Positions 41,603-49,069 are shown, counted from the first letter of the stretch. The stretch is 64,000 bases of DNA from Methylobacterium sp. Leaf118 (GCF_920984675.1 NZ_CAKLBV010000002.1:62001-126000); one strand, 5' to 3'. The notes: generated from the sequence alone by a model not told the origin. Numbers and translations are program-made.

Positions 41603-42499
41603 CTAAGGCAGAGACATATATCTTGTGACATCTGGAAACTGTTCGATACGATGCTGTTCGCAAATCAGGAATATACAATTTCCAAGCCAACGGTCATCAG
41701 GGGTAGAAAACAGCGGTTGAAGAACTGCGCTGTCAGTATTCTGGATTGTTTTAAGCTCTGATAGTGTTTCGACTATAAAAAATAAGCGCCATAGCGACGC
41801 CCACTCTCTTTGGTCTATATGATCCACAAAGCCACATGTAAGTTCTTTATATTTACCACGAAATTCGAGAATAAAATATTTGCCTTTTAGATTGCCGGCA
41901 TCATAAAAGCCTACACGTAAGTCACATTCAGTATTAATTCTATCAGCTAAAGCGCCATCTGAATGAACGCGATATATGACAAGTGTACTGGCATCAAAAC
42001 CTGCCTGACCAATCTCACCGTCAGCAACCTGAAATCTTATCGTATCGCCTTCAGCCGTACCAGCAGCACCAGAGAGACCGTCATCATTATCAACAATGAA
42101 ATCATCGAATGCAGCCTGCCCAATCTGATCTACGCAAATGCTGTAGAATCGACCAATATATGTTTTAGGAAGCCGGTTTATATTATTTTGCTCTGTCCTC
42201 GTAAGCTCGGTTATATTATTAATGATCGCGGGAGCGGAGGCACTGGCGCCGGCTTTTGGCGCCAAATATTTCTCAGGCTGAATTTCGAGAAGTGAGCAAA
42301 TCGCCATTGCCGTTTCGTATGACACGGGCTTGCCGCGCTCCGCGCGTTGAATACTAGAAAGGCTCAGGTCAATACCGACCATGTTTTCTTGAGTTCGATC
42401 GGTGGCTTCACGCGCTTGCTGCAAGCGATCCCCATAAAATACAACGCTTCGCTTCGGCCCTCGAATTTTCTTATGCTTGATTCTGACGGATTGCTGCAT
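41603..42499 (-). CDS. XRE-type HTH regulator with unknown C-terminal domain (AT-rich island)
   Basis: 298 residues from ATG 42499, which is preceded by CGGTGATAACG. Residues ~20-80 form an XRE-like helix-turn-helix: YGDRLQQAREATDRTQENMV, GIDLSLSSIQRAERGKPVSY and ETAMAICSLLEIQPEKYL. The remaining ~200 residues (TYIGRFYSICVDQIGQAAF, DDGLSGAAGTAEGDTIRFQV, GKYFILEFRGKYKELTCGF, DREW-like EWASLWRLFFIV) match no family I know. They are aromatic and strand-rich, perhaps a ligand-sensing domain. Codon use is plainly more AT-rich than in neighbouring genes, a sign of horizontal acquisition. A 6-bp hairpin (GCAAGC/GCTTGC, 41533-41549) lies ~50 bp after the stop. Start: the frame continues upstream, but those codons overlap the terminator-like hairpin. 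Confidence 0.78.
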   Translation of the reverse strand: MQQSVRIKHKKIRGPKRSVVFYGDRLQQAREATDRTQENMVGIDLSLSSIQRAERGKPVSYETAMAICSLLEIQPEKYLAPKAGASASAPAIINNITELTRTEQNNINRLPKTYIGRFYSICVDQIGQAAFDDFIVDNDDGLSGAAGTAEGDTIRFQVADGEIGQAGFDASTLVIYRVHSDGALADRINTECDLRVGFYDAGNLKGKYFILEFRGKYKELTCGFVDHIDQREWASLWRLFFIVETLSELKTIQNTDSAVLQPLFSTPDDRWLGNCIFLICEQHRIEQFPDVTRYMSLP

Positions 42500-42544
42500 C
42501 GTTATCACCGGGTTGGTGCTGGGGTCTCGGGAGATGTGAAATGC

Positions 42545-42571
42545 AAAAACAGCGGTGCGCCGTGTCGCACC
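42545..42571 (-). terminator. Terminator-like hairpin, repeat copy A
   Basis: On the minus strand, GGTGCG-ACACGG-CGCACC is followed by GCTGTTTTTGC, a stem plus five T's. It lies between the small ORF (stop at 42661) and the XRE regulator start (42499). It may terminate the small-ORF transcript, act as an attenuator for the regulator, or serve as a regulator-binding site. It shares ~27 of 31 aligned positions with copy B. Confidence 0.55.
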
Positions 42572-42660
42572 TGCTACTCTAGTGAGCTTCTTCACATGAA
42601 AAAACACCGGGCAACCCTTATATCGTCCCATGTCGATGTGTCTTTGACAATAAAAAAAAT

Positions 42661-42825
42661 TTAACCGTAAGATTCAAAGGTAATCTGGTCATATTGGCCG
42701 CCGTAGCTGTCGTCGTAATAATTGCATCCCTGTTCTGAGTAGTGCGAAGGCCGGGGCACAAATGAGGCCCCGGCCCGCAGAAATAGGCCACACGAGCAAC
42801 GCTCGATGCACAATGTGCTGTGCAT
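42661..42825 (-). CDS. Candidate 54-aa tyrosine-rich small protein
   Basis: A 54-codon frame from ATG 42825 to TAA 42661 on the minus strand. The product starts MHSTLCIERCSCGLF and ends with GCNYYDDSYGGQYDQ followed by ITFESYG; it has four Cys and six Tyr. The C-terminal half looks like genuine protein rather than noise, because the tail keeps a balanced polar composition. There is no convincing Shine-Dalgarno sequence; the start codon is part of the palindrome CATAAATCAAGATTTATG, so the transcript might be leaderless or the true start may be elsewhere (a GTG occurs about 22 codons in). Bracketed by hairpin copies A and B and located upstream of the XRE gene on the same strand. Function unknown; could be a toxin, antitoxin, precursor peptide or a decayed gene end. 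Confidence 0.4.
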   Translation of the reverse strand: MHSTLCIERCSCGLFLRAGASFVPRPSHYSEQGCNYYDDSYGGQYDQITFESYG

Positions 42826-42840
42826 AAATCAAGATTTATG
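42823..42840. promoter_or_regulatory. Palindrome CATAAATCAAGATTTATG (candidate operator)
   Basis: A perfect 8-bp inverted repeat with a 2-bp centre overlaps the start codon of the candidate small ORF. An adjacent inverted repeat TGCACA-N6-TGTGCA lies at 42807-42824. Symmetry and position suit binding by the nearby XRE dimer, but this is inference. Confidence 0.45.
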
Positions 42841-43141
42841 AACAGCGCGATAGGTGCTGTAACATCAACGGGTTAGCCCGTGCAAAAATCCGGTGCGCCA
42901 TGTCCGCACCGGATTGGATGGCCGTCACACCGGAAGCCGCGTCCAAGGGCGGAAATCGACTCTCGGCAGCCCCTCAGAGGGTCGAGCGAATCGTCATGGT
43001 CTTATCCGGGCCGATGATCTTGGGCCTCGTGACGCATCGGCGGTTCCGGGAGCCAGCTTCTCCCTCTTGGGCCGATGCTCCCCCCTTGACGCTTCGTCAT
43101 CGACAGACCGGCCCCCTTCGCCGACCAGCCCCCGCGCCCAT
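42826..43141. other. Gap between the small ORF and prk
   Basis: 316 bp. It contains the candidate operator edge, hairpin copy B (42884-42914) and the return from AT-richer to normal GC-rich sequence at about 42900. From 42915 to 43141 there is nothing recognisable; the region is the 3' side of prk on the minus strand. Confidence 0.5.
42884..42914 (-). terminator. Intrinsic terminator, repeat copy B
   Basis: Perfect 10-bp stem ATCCGGTGCG / CGCACCGGAT with a 7-nt loop. Read on the minus strand it is followed directly by TTTTTGCACG. It lies ~230 bp after the prk stop and so can terminate the fbp-prk transcript before it enters the AT-rich island. It also marks the island's right-hand edge. Confidence 0.7.
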
Positions 43142-44002
43142 TCAAGCCAGCCGCCGCCGTCGCTCCACGAGTTGCATGATGATCGGCGTCAGGATCAGCT
43201 GCATGGCCAGATCGAGCTTGCCGCCGGGGATGACGATGGAATTGGCCCGGCTCATGAAGCTGTCGTGGATCATCGACACGAGGTAGGAGAAATCGATCCC
43301 CTTCGGATCCTTGAAGCGGATCACCACCATCGATTCGTCGGCGGTGGGAATCCAGCGGGCGATGAAGGGGTTGGAGGTGTCGACCATCGGCACCCGCTGG
43401 AAGTTGATGTCCGTCCACGAGAATTGCGGGCAGATCGTCTGCACGTAGTCGGGCATCCGCCGCAGGATCACGTCGGTGACGGCATCGGTGGAATAGCCCC
43501 GGGTCGAGCGGTCCCGGTGCAGCTTCTGGATCCATTCGAGGTTGATCACCGGCACCACCCCGATCTTGAGGTCGGGATAGCGGGCGATGTCGACGGCGTG
43601 GTCGACCACGCAGCCGTGCAGGCCCTCGTAGAACAGCAGGTCCGAGCCCGGGTCGAACGGTTCCCAGGCCGAGAAGGTGCCCTCGGGGATCCCGTATCGC
43701 GCGGCGTCATGGGCATCGTGGGCGTAGTGGCGGGTACGCCCGGTGCCGTTCTCGCCGTAACTCCGAAACACCTCCTCCAGGTCGGGCAGGAGGTTGGCGC
43801 GGGGCGCGAAATGACTCAGCGTCGGCTCCCGCGCCATCATCGCCCGCATCGTGTCGCGGTCGAAGGCGTGGAAGCCGTCCCCCTCGATATAGACCGCACT
43901 CACGTCTTCGCGGCGGAAGATCTGCTCGAAGGTGTTGCGGACCGAGGTGGTGCCGGCTCCCGAGGAGCCGGTGACCGAGATGATGGGGTGACGCGCCGAC
44001 AT
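43142..44002 (-). CDS. prk: Phosphoribulokinase (bacterial class I)
   Basis: 286-residue kinase forming ribulose 1,5-bisphosphate from ribulose 5-phosphate and ATP. The P loop is ISVTGSSGAGTTSV at the N terminus; signature pieces include YIEGDGFHAFDRDTMRAMMA, HFAPRANLLPDLEEVF, GRTRHYAHD, LLFYEGLHGCVVD and RSTRGYSTDAVTDVILRRMP. The length is that of the octameric bacterial enzyme. ATG 44002 (MSARHPIIS) is chosen; the frame reaches further upstream into the fbp-prk gap. It follows fbp by 140 bp including a 12-bp hairpin. No RuBisCO gene is in the window. In Methylobacterium extorquens this enzyme is needed for growth on C1 compounds because its product signals to the serine-cycle regulator. Confidence 0.96.
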   Translation of the reverse strand: MSARHPIISVTGSSGAGTTSVRNTFEQIFRREDVSAVYIEGDGFHAFDRDTMRAMMAREPTLSHFAPRANLLPDLEEVFRSYGENGTGRTRHYAHDAHDAARYGIPEGTFSAWEPFDPGSDLLFYEGLHGCVVDHAVDIARYPDLKIGVVPVINLEWIQKLHRDRSTRGYSTDAVTDVILRRMPDYVQTICPQFSWTDINFQRVPMVDTSNPFIARWIPTADESMVVIRFKDPKGIDFSYLVSMIHDSFMSRANSIVIPGGKLDLAMQLILTPIIMQLVERRRRLA

Positions 44003-44104
44003 GGGCTTCTTCTGAACGAAATCGCGCCGAAAGCCGAGAGAGCCCCCTCCTCGAAGGTGTTGGCGGCGGTCCGGGAGGGGACGGCGGGACAACACCGGTC
44101 GGTT

Positions 44105-44133
44105 CCCATCCCGGCTCCGAGAGCCGGGATGGG
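44105..44133 (-). repeat. 12-bp hairpin between fbp and prk
   Basis: Perfect inverted repeat CCCATCCCGGCT / AGCCGGGATGGG with a 5-nt loop, 9 bp after the fbp stop. No T-run follows on the minus strand. It could stabilise the fbp message or partially terminate, setting the fbp:prk ratio. Confidence 0.6.
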
Positions 44134-44142
44134 GGTCGATCC

Positions 44143-45192
44143 TCAACTGCGCATCAGGCCGCGCTGGCCGAACAGGGGCGAGCGGCCGGCGGCGGGATGG
44201 CGCCCGTCATAGTACTTGGCGACGCAGGCGACCTCCTCGGTCGAGCCGAACACCAGCGGCGAGCGCTCGTGGATCTTGCTCGCCACGAGCTCGAGGATGC
44301 GGCCCTGCCCGTCGGTGGCGGCTCCGCCCGCCTGCTCCATCAGGAAGGCCATCGGCGCGGTCTCGTAGAGGAGCCGCAGGCGCCCCTGCGCGTAGCCCTT
44401 GCGGTTGTCGCCCGGGTACAGGAACACCCCGCCGCGGATCAGGACGCGCTGCGCGTCGGCCACCAGTGCCGCGGTCCAGCGCATGTTGAAATCGCGGTCG
44501 CGCGGGCCTTCCGAGCCCCGCTGGCAATCCTCGATGAAAGCCTTGATCGGCGCCTCCCAATGGCGGGCGTTCGAGGCGTTGATCGCGTATTCGTTGGCCG
44601 AGGGCACCACCGTGAGGGCGTCGTGGGTGAGGCGGAACACGCCTTCGGCCCGGTCGAGGGTGAAGATGCGGGTGCCGTTGCCGAGGGTGACCACGAAGGT
44701 GGTGGCTGGCCCGTAGACCACGAAGCCGGCGGCGGTCTGGGTGGTGCCCGGCGTCTTGAACGAGGCGTTGGGATCCTCCCCGCCCGCGACCTTCGGCCGG
44801 ATGCCGAAGATGGTGCCGACCACCATGCCGACGCCGATGTTCGAGGAGCCGTCGAGGGGGTCGATCGCGACCGCGAGCGGCGCGTCGAGGTTCAGGACCA
44901 CCACGTCGTCGGCCTCTTCCGAGGCGACCTCGGCCACGGGGGCCTCGGCCAGTGCCTGCATGAAGCGCTTGTGGGCGATCACGTCGAGCGCCTTCTGCAC
45001 GTCGCCGTCGCTGTTGTGCTCGCCCTGCGCACCAAGATCCCCGGCGAGCGCCCCGCGGCCCACGGTCTCGCTCACGTCGATCGCGGCGGCGGCCAGCGCC
45101 CGGATCGTCGCGGCGGTGTCCGCGAGGCCCGCGTCGCGCGCGACCTCGGTATCGAGATGCTCGTCGAGGGAAGACCCGGTCAGCTTCGTCAT
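44143..45192 (-). CDS. fbp: Fructose-1,6-bisphosphatase class I
   Basis: 349-residue Mg-dependent phosphatase making fructose 6-phosphate for gluconeogenesis or the Calvin cycle. The class I signature is AVAIDPLDGSSNIGVGMVVG; further motifs are ASEEADDVV, the substrate loop NRKGYAQGRLRLLYETAPMA and MEQAGGAATDGQGRILEL. Length fits the class. The start ATG 45192 (MTKLTGSSLD) is preceded by weak ribosome-binding sequence; the frame is open farther upstream. It precedes prk on the same strand and is divergent from the LysR gene, the standard cbb layout (cbbR divergent from cbbF-cbbP). Confidence 0.96.
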   Translation of the reverse strand: MTKLTGSSLDEHLDTEVARDAGLADTAATIRALAAAAIDVSETVGRGALAGDLGAQGEHNSDGDVQKALDVIAHKRFMQALAEAPVAEVASEEADDVVVLNLDAPLAVAIDPLDGSSNIGVGMVVGTIFGIRPKVAGGEDPNASFKTPGTTQTAAGFVVYGPATTFVVTLGNGTRIFTLDRAEGVFRLTHDALTVVPSANEYAINASNARHWEAPIKAFIEDCQRGSEGPRDRDFNMRWTAALVADAQRVLIRGGVFLYPGDNRKGYAQGRLRLLYETAPMAFLMEQAGGAATDGQGRILELVASKIHERSPLVFGSTEEVACVAKYYDGRHPAAGRSPLFGQRGLMRS

Positions 45193-45407
45193 CGTCTTGA
45201 ACGCTCGCTCCCGTGGCCGCCGCCCCTTGCGCCGGCTCCCGCGGCCCTGAAGCGGCTCCTCGACGCGAAGCGCCCGGCCCGGGCCGCCAGGCCGTCCGAC
45301 CCCGATGATACGCTGCCCCACACCGGCTGCGCCAGACGGTCGAGCGTAACCCGGGGAAGGATTTTGAAAAAACTTGTCGAGCCGCGCAAAAAAACTAAAA
45401 GCGAACC

Positions 45408-46373
45408 ATGCGCAATCTCTCGCTCAAGCAGCTCCAGGCGGTCGCCGCGGTGGCGCGGCTCGGCACCATGACGCGGGCCGCGCAGGAACTCAACGTGACC
45501 TCCGCGGCGCTCTACGCGCGGATCCGCCAACTCGAGGAGGAGGCGGGCCTCCTCCTGTTCGACCGCACTCCCACCGGCCTCAAGCCGACCGATGCCGGCC
45601 GGGAGATGCTGTGGGCGATCAACAGCATCAACACGGTGCTGGAGACCTGCACCGACCGCCTGCGCACCCTGAAGGGCGGCGGCGGCGGCCGGGTCACCCT
45701 CGGCGTGGTCTCGACGGCGAAGTATTTCGCCCCCGCCGTGATCGCGGGCTTCATGGACAGCCATCCGAAGGTCGAGATCGCCCTCTCGGTCGGCAACCGC
45801 CAGGACACGATCGAGAACCTCCGCAACTACGACATCGATTTCGCGATCATGGGCCGGCCGCCGCGGGACTTCGCCATCGAGGCGGAGACCTTCGGCCCCC
45901 ACCCCCTCGTCCTGATCGCCGCGCCCGACCACCCCTTCGTCGGCCGCCGCGGCCTGACCCGGGCGGACCTGGCCGAGGAATCCTTCCTCGTGCGCGAGGA
46001 GGGCTCGGGCACGCGCTCGGTCTTCGAGGAATTCATGAGCGGCGTGATGATCCGGCGGGCCAAGCTCGGCATCGATTCCGGCTCCAACGAGACCCTCAAG
46101 CAGGCGGTGATGGCGGGGCTCGGCATCGCGCTCCTCTCCGGCCACACGGTCTCGGCGGAGGTGAGCAGCGGGCGCCTCGCCCTGCTCGACGTGCAGGGCC
46201 TGCCGATCCGCCGCGACTGGTACGTGGTGCGCCGGGCCGACAAGGTGCTCGGCCCCGCGGCGGACGCGTTCTGGGACTACCTCTCCCGCGAGGGACGCCA
46301 GTTCCTGCCGGCCCTGCCGGCCGAGGCGCTGGCCGGCATGGACAGCGAGATGGCCGCGGAGGCCGGGGAATGA
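45408..46373 (+). CDS. cbbR: LysR-family regulator of the CbbR/QscR group
   Basis: 321-residue LysR protein with N-terminal winged HTH (MRNLSLKQLQAVAAVARLGT, then MTRAAQELNVTSAALYARIR and QLEEEAGLLLFDRTPTGLKP). The effector domain has LGVVSTAKYFAPAVIAGFMD, FAIMGRPPRDFAIEAETFGP and EESFLVREEGSGTRSVFEEF, typical of CbbR, whose ligands are Calvin-cycle metabolites including ribulose bisphosphate. Divergence from fbp-prk supports this. In Methylobacterium a CbbR homologue called QscR controls the serine cycle, so either name may apply; sequence comparison is needed to decide. The 215-bp divergent region contains an A/T-rich stretch just before the start (AAAAAAACTAAAAGCG). Its stop overlaps the next start as ATGA. 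Confidence 0.88.
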   Translation: MRNLSLKQLQAVAAVARLGTMTRAAQELNVTSAALYARIRQLEEEAGLLLFDRTPTGLKPTDAGREMLWAINSINTVLETCTDRLRTLKGGGGGRVTLGVVSTAKYFAPAVIAGFMDSHPKVEIALSVGNRQDTIENLRNYDIDFAIMGRPPRDFAIEAETFGPHPLVLIAAPDHPFVGRRGLTRADLAEESFLVREEGSGTRSVFEEFMSGVMIRRAKLGIDSGSNETLKQAVMAGLGIALLSGHTVSAEVSSGRLALLDVQGLPIRRDWYVVRRADKVLGPAADAFWDYLSREGRQFLPALPAEALAGMDSEMAAEAGE

Positions 46374-47599
46374 GCGGACTCGTCGTGATCGGCGCGGGCC
46401 AAGCCGGCTTCCAGGCCGCCGCCTCGCTGCGGGAGGCGGGATATTCCGCCCCGATCACCCTGATCGGCGACGAGGCGGCGTTGCCCTATCAGCGCCCGCC
46501 GCTGTCGAAGGCCTATCTCGCCGGCAAGACGGATGCCCGCGGGCTGCTGCTGCGGCCGGAGAGCTTCTTTGCCGAACACCGCATCGCCCATCGCCGGGGC
46601 GTCAGCGCCGTGGCGATCGACCGGGCGGCCGGCCGCGTCGCGGTGTCGGAGGGCGAGGGGATCGCCTACGACCACCTCCTGCTCGCCACCGGCACCCGCA
46701 ACCGCGCCCTGCCGGTGCCCGGCGCCGATCGCGCCGGCGTGCATCAGCTCCGCTCCCTCGAGGATGCCGACCGGCTGAAGGCGGCGATCGAGGACGCGCG
46801 GCGGATCGTCGTGGTCGGGGCGGGCTTCATCGGGCTCGAATTCGCCGCCGTCTGCGCCGGTCGCGGCCTCTCCGTCACGGTGATCGAGGCGGCCGGCCGC
46901 GTCATGGCCCGGGCGGTCTCGCCGGAGACCTCGGAGGCCTTCCGCGCCATCCATGCGGAGGCCGGCGTGACGCTCCTGTTCGGAGCCGGGGTGAGCGCGA
47001 TCGAGGGGCCGGAGGGGCGGGTCGCCGCGGTCACCCTGGCCGATGGCACGAGCCTGCCGGCCGACCTCGTCCTCGTCGGCATCGGCGTGGTGCCGAACCA
47101 CGAACTGGCCGAGGCCGCGGGCCTCGCGGTCCGCGACGGCATCGCGGTCGACGCGTTCCTGGCCACGTCCGATCCGGCGATCTCGGCCATCGGCGATTGC
47201 GTGCGCTTCCCGACCCGCTTCGCCCACGGCCTCCCGGGGGGCGACCGGGTGCGGATCGAATCGGTGCAGAACGCCGTCGATCAGGGCCGCTGCCTCGCGG
47301 CCCGGCTGACGGGCCGGCCCGCGGCCTATGACGCGGTGCCGTGGTTCTGGAGCGACCAGGGCCCGCACAAGCTCCAGATCGCCGGCCTGGCCGGGCCCGG
47401 CGATGCCAGCGTCGTGCGGCGCACCGGTCCGGGCTTCTCGGTGTTCCGCTTCCGGAACGGGCGCCTGAGCGCGGTCGAATCGGTCGACCGCCCGGCCGAC
47501 CACATGGCGGCCCGCCGCCTCATCGCCGCGAGCCGTCCCCTGACGCCGGAGCAGGCCGCCGATCCGGGCTTCGACCTGAAGGCGCTGGCGACCGGCTGA
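46370..47599 (+). CDS. FAD/NAD(P)-dependent ferredoxin-type reductase
   Basis: 409-residue oxidoreductase of the putidaredoxin/rhodocoxin reductase group, which transfers electrons from NAD(P)H to a 2Fe-2S ferredoxin. FAD motif: LVVIGAGQAGFQAAASLREA; then LPYQRPPLSKAYLAGK, HLLLATGTRNR, NAD motif RIVVVGAGFIGLEFAAVCAG, and SAIGDCVRFPTRFAHG. The C-terminal reductase domain contains YDAVPWFWSDQGPHKLQIAG. ATG 46370 overlaps the LysR stop by 4 bp, so translation is coupled; the open frame before it is noise. Its partner ferredoxin is not nearby. A P450 gene at 61 kb could be a distant electron acceptor, but that is only a guess. Confidence 0.92.
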   Translation: MSGLVVIGAGQAGFQAAASLREAGYSAPITLIGDEAALPYQRPPLSKAYLAGKTDARGLLLRPESFFAEHRIAHRRGVSAVAIDRAAGRVAVSEGEGIAYDHLLLATGTRNRALPVPGADRAGVHQLRSLEDADRLKAAIEDARRIVVVGAGFIGLEFAAVCAGRGLSVTVIEAAGRVMARAVSPETSEAFRAIHAEAGVTLLFGAGVSAIEGPEGRVAAVTLADGTSLPADLVLVGIGVVPNHELAEAAGLAVRDGIAVDAFLATSDPAISAIGDCVRFPTRFAHGLPGGDRVRIESVQNAVDQGRCLAARLTGRPAAYDAVPWFWSDQGPHKLQIAGLAGPGDASVVRRTGPGFSVFRFRNGRLSAVESVDRPADHMAARRLIAASRPLTPEQAADPGFDLKALATG

Positions 47600-47614
47600 T
47601 CGGCCCGCTCGGCG

Positions 47615-47887
47615 TCAGCGGTCGTTCTCGGTCGTCAGGTCGCCGAGCCGGGTGCCCTCGTCGCCGCCCTGCTGCCGGCCGGACAGGCGCACGCCGTCGC
47701 CCTCGGTGAAGACGAGGCCGGCCCGCATCAGGGCGCTGCGCAGGGCCTCGACCTGACCCGAGGCGGGATCGCCGGTGCCGGCCTCGAACCGCTCGACGAA
47801 GCCCGCGTCGAGCCCGGATTCCCGGGCGAGATCGGCCGCTTGCCAGCCCAGAAGGGCGCGGGCGGCCCGGGATTGCTTCGGGGACAT
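47615..47887 (-). CDS. Small XRE-type HTH protein
   Basis: 90 residues. The N-terminal helix-turn-helix reads SRAARALLGWQAADLARESG, LDAGFVERFEAG, followed by EALRSALMRAGLVFTEGDGV and RLSGRQQ. The ARALLGW...DLA...AL..AG..F...GDGVRL layout defines a small XRE-like group common in methylobacteria, also present in the C terminus of the frameshifted PAS gene at ~18.9 kb. Start ATG 47887 is chosen; an in-frame GTG three codons earlier (VNTMSPK) is possible. Targets unknown. It is convergent with the reductase gene (15 bp between stops). Confidence 0.78.
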   Translation of the reverse strand: MSPKQSRAARALLGWQAADLARESGLDAGFVERFEAGTGDPASGQVEALRSALMRAGLVFTEGDGVRLSGRQQGGDEGTRLGDLTTENDR

Positions 47888-48233
47888 CGTGTTGACCGCG
47901 GAGCCGCTCGCCCCCGCTTCGTCCGATCCTGTCAAACCGCTCTCCTCCGCATGGATCCGGGCGCGCGCATCCGCCCGCCCGGGACCAACCGACGAGGGGG
48001 GACAATCGTTTCTGCGGCCCCTCCGGGAAAGCGTCGCGGCCGGAAGGCGGCTGTGCACGAGCCCGGCCGGAGGGGCCTCGACCATAATTGTGCTTGAATC
48101 GCCGCCGATTTCCCCTCTCGGTCGCGGCCGGATGAACGATTCGGCTCGGTGCGCGCGAACCTCACGGAGGGGCGCGCCGGGGCCGGGGGCGCGACATGGG
48201 GCGAGCCGCCGAGCGAGAGAGGGGGCCTGAGGA
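47888..48233. other. Non-coding region between XRE and META-domain genes
   Basis: 346 bp between divergent genes. An 11-bp inverted repeat GGCCCCTCCGG-like (48016-48026: GGCCCCTCCGG; 48067-48077: CCGGAGGGGCC) with a 40-bp centre could fold as an RNA or bind a regulator. A less GC-rich segment with CATAATTGTGCTTGAATC at 48083-48100 may hold a promoter. No gene is seen. Confidence 0.45.
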
Positions 48234-48734
48234 ATGAACGGGAAGCTGACCGCCGCGCTGGCCGGCGCGGTCGCCACGATGACGCTGGCCGCCGCACCGG
48301 CGCTGGCGCAATCGACCAACAACATCACCGGGTTCGGCCAGGGTGGGCGCACGCCGGAGAAGAAGCCGCAATACATTCCCGGGGCCAAGGCCCAGGAGAA
48401 GATCTTCCCCCTCGGGGCGACCTGGACGGCGGTGAGCCTGAACGGCAAGCCGTTCACCGGGGCGGAGCGTCCGAGCTTCATCATCGACGCCCAGTACCGG
48501 GCCCGCGGCTACGGCGGCTGCAACACCTTCACGGCCACCGCCTTCCCGCTGCGCGAGCAGCATCTCGCGGTCGGCCCGCTCGCGATCACCAAGAAGAGCT
48601 GCGACAAGTCGCTGGCCGCCCTCGAGCAGGCCTTCCTGGTCGCGCTGCGCACCGCCGGGCAGTGGGATCTGGTCGATTCCCAGCTCGTGATCCGCACCCA
48701 GAACGGGGAACTGCGCTTCGACCGCGCCCTCTGA
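48234..48734 (+). CDS. META-domain (HslJ-like) secreted protein
   Basis: 166 residues with a clear Sec signal peptide (KLTAALAGAVATMTLAAAPA, then LAQ). After a polar linker the META domain has TWTAVSLNGKPFTGAERPSF, ARGYGGCNTFTATAF, LAVGPLAITKKSCDKS and LEQAFLVALRTAGQWDLVDS, including the two conserved cysteines of the GGCN and KSC motifs. META proteins include HslJ, linked to novobiocin resistance, and various envelope proteins; the exact role is unknown. The ATG at 48234 is preceded by GGGGGCCTGAGGA, with AGGA 4 bp from the start. Confidence 0.88.
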   Translation: MNGKLTAALAGAVATMTLAAAPALAQSTNNITGFGQGGRTPEKKPQYIPGAKAQEKIFPLGATWTAVSLNGKPFTGAERPSFIIDAQYRARGYGGCNTFTATAFPLREQHLAVGPLAITKKSCDKSLAALEQAFLVALRTAGQWDLVDSQLVIRTQNGELRFDRAL

Positions 48735-48868
48735 GGCCGGTCTTTACGCGCCATTGACGACGATTCGCGGTCGCTGCCGCGGATTCATTCCTCGTCAGCC
48801 ATCCCGGCCGTTTCCTGATCCCGCACCGGCCGCGCCCCCCGCGCGGCCGCGCTCCCGCGGAGGACGGA

Positions 48869-49069
48869 ATGCGGATCGGCCGGGTTCACCAACACGTCGT
48901 TCCCCGGGTCGTGCCGCGGGTGGTGCCCCGTGTCGGGCCCCGCGCCCTCGCCGTGCCGCGCATGGCCTTCATCCGCGCCCATCACGAAGGCGCCGCCCTG
49001 CTCGCCGCCTGGACCACCAGCGCCGGCCTTGCCCTGATCGTCCTCGCCGCGGCCCTGCTGGGCGCCTGA
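48869..49069 (+). CDS. Possible small membrane protein with VPRV repeats
   Basis: 66 residues: the N-terminal part repeats the VVPRV unit three times (HVVPRVVPRVVPRVGPR), reflected in GTG-CC(G/C)-CG(G/T)-GT DNA repeats, and the C terminus is one hydrophobic helix (ALLAAWTTSAGLALIVLAAA). The start has GGAGGACGGA upstream, a strong site. It could be a real small membrane protein or a chance frame; the good ribosome-binding site and the C-terminal helix favour a gene. No family recognised. Confidence 0.45.
   Translation: MRIGRVHQHVVPRVVPRVVPRVGPRALAVPRMAFIRAHHEGAALLAAWTTSAGLALIVLAAALLGA

Noticed and set aside
41475..41690. Minus-strand frame ending after KVKRQVCETLKACYIA, possible recombinase remnant
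   Set aside because: Too short and without recognisable catalytic motifs; overlaps the XRE 3' end.
42347..42664. 105-codon plus-strand frame in the AT-rich island
   Set aside because: Overlaps the XRE gene in antisense and has no initiation signal.
42685..42738. Hydrophobic plus-strand peptide (LVILAAVAVVVIIASLF) after a TTGACA-like element
   Set aside because: It is the exact antisense of the DDSYGGQYDQ codons of the more protein-like minus-strand ORF and has no proper start codon.
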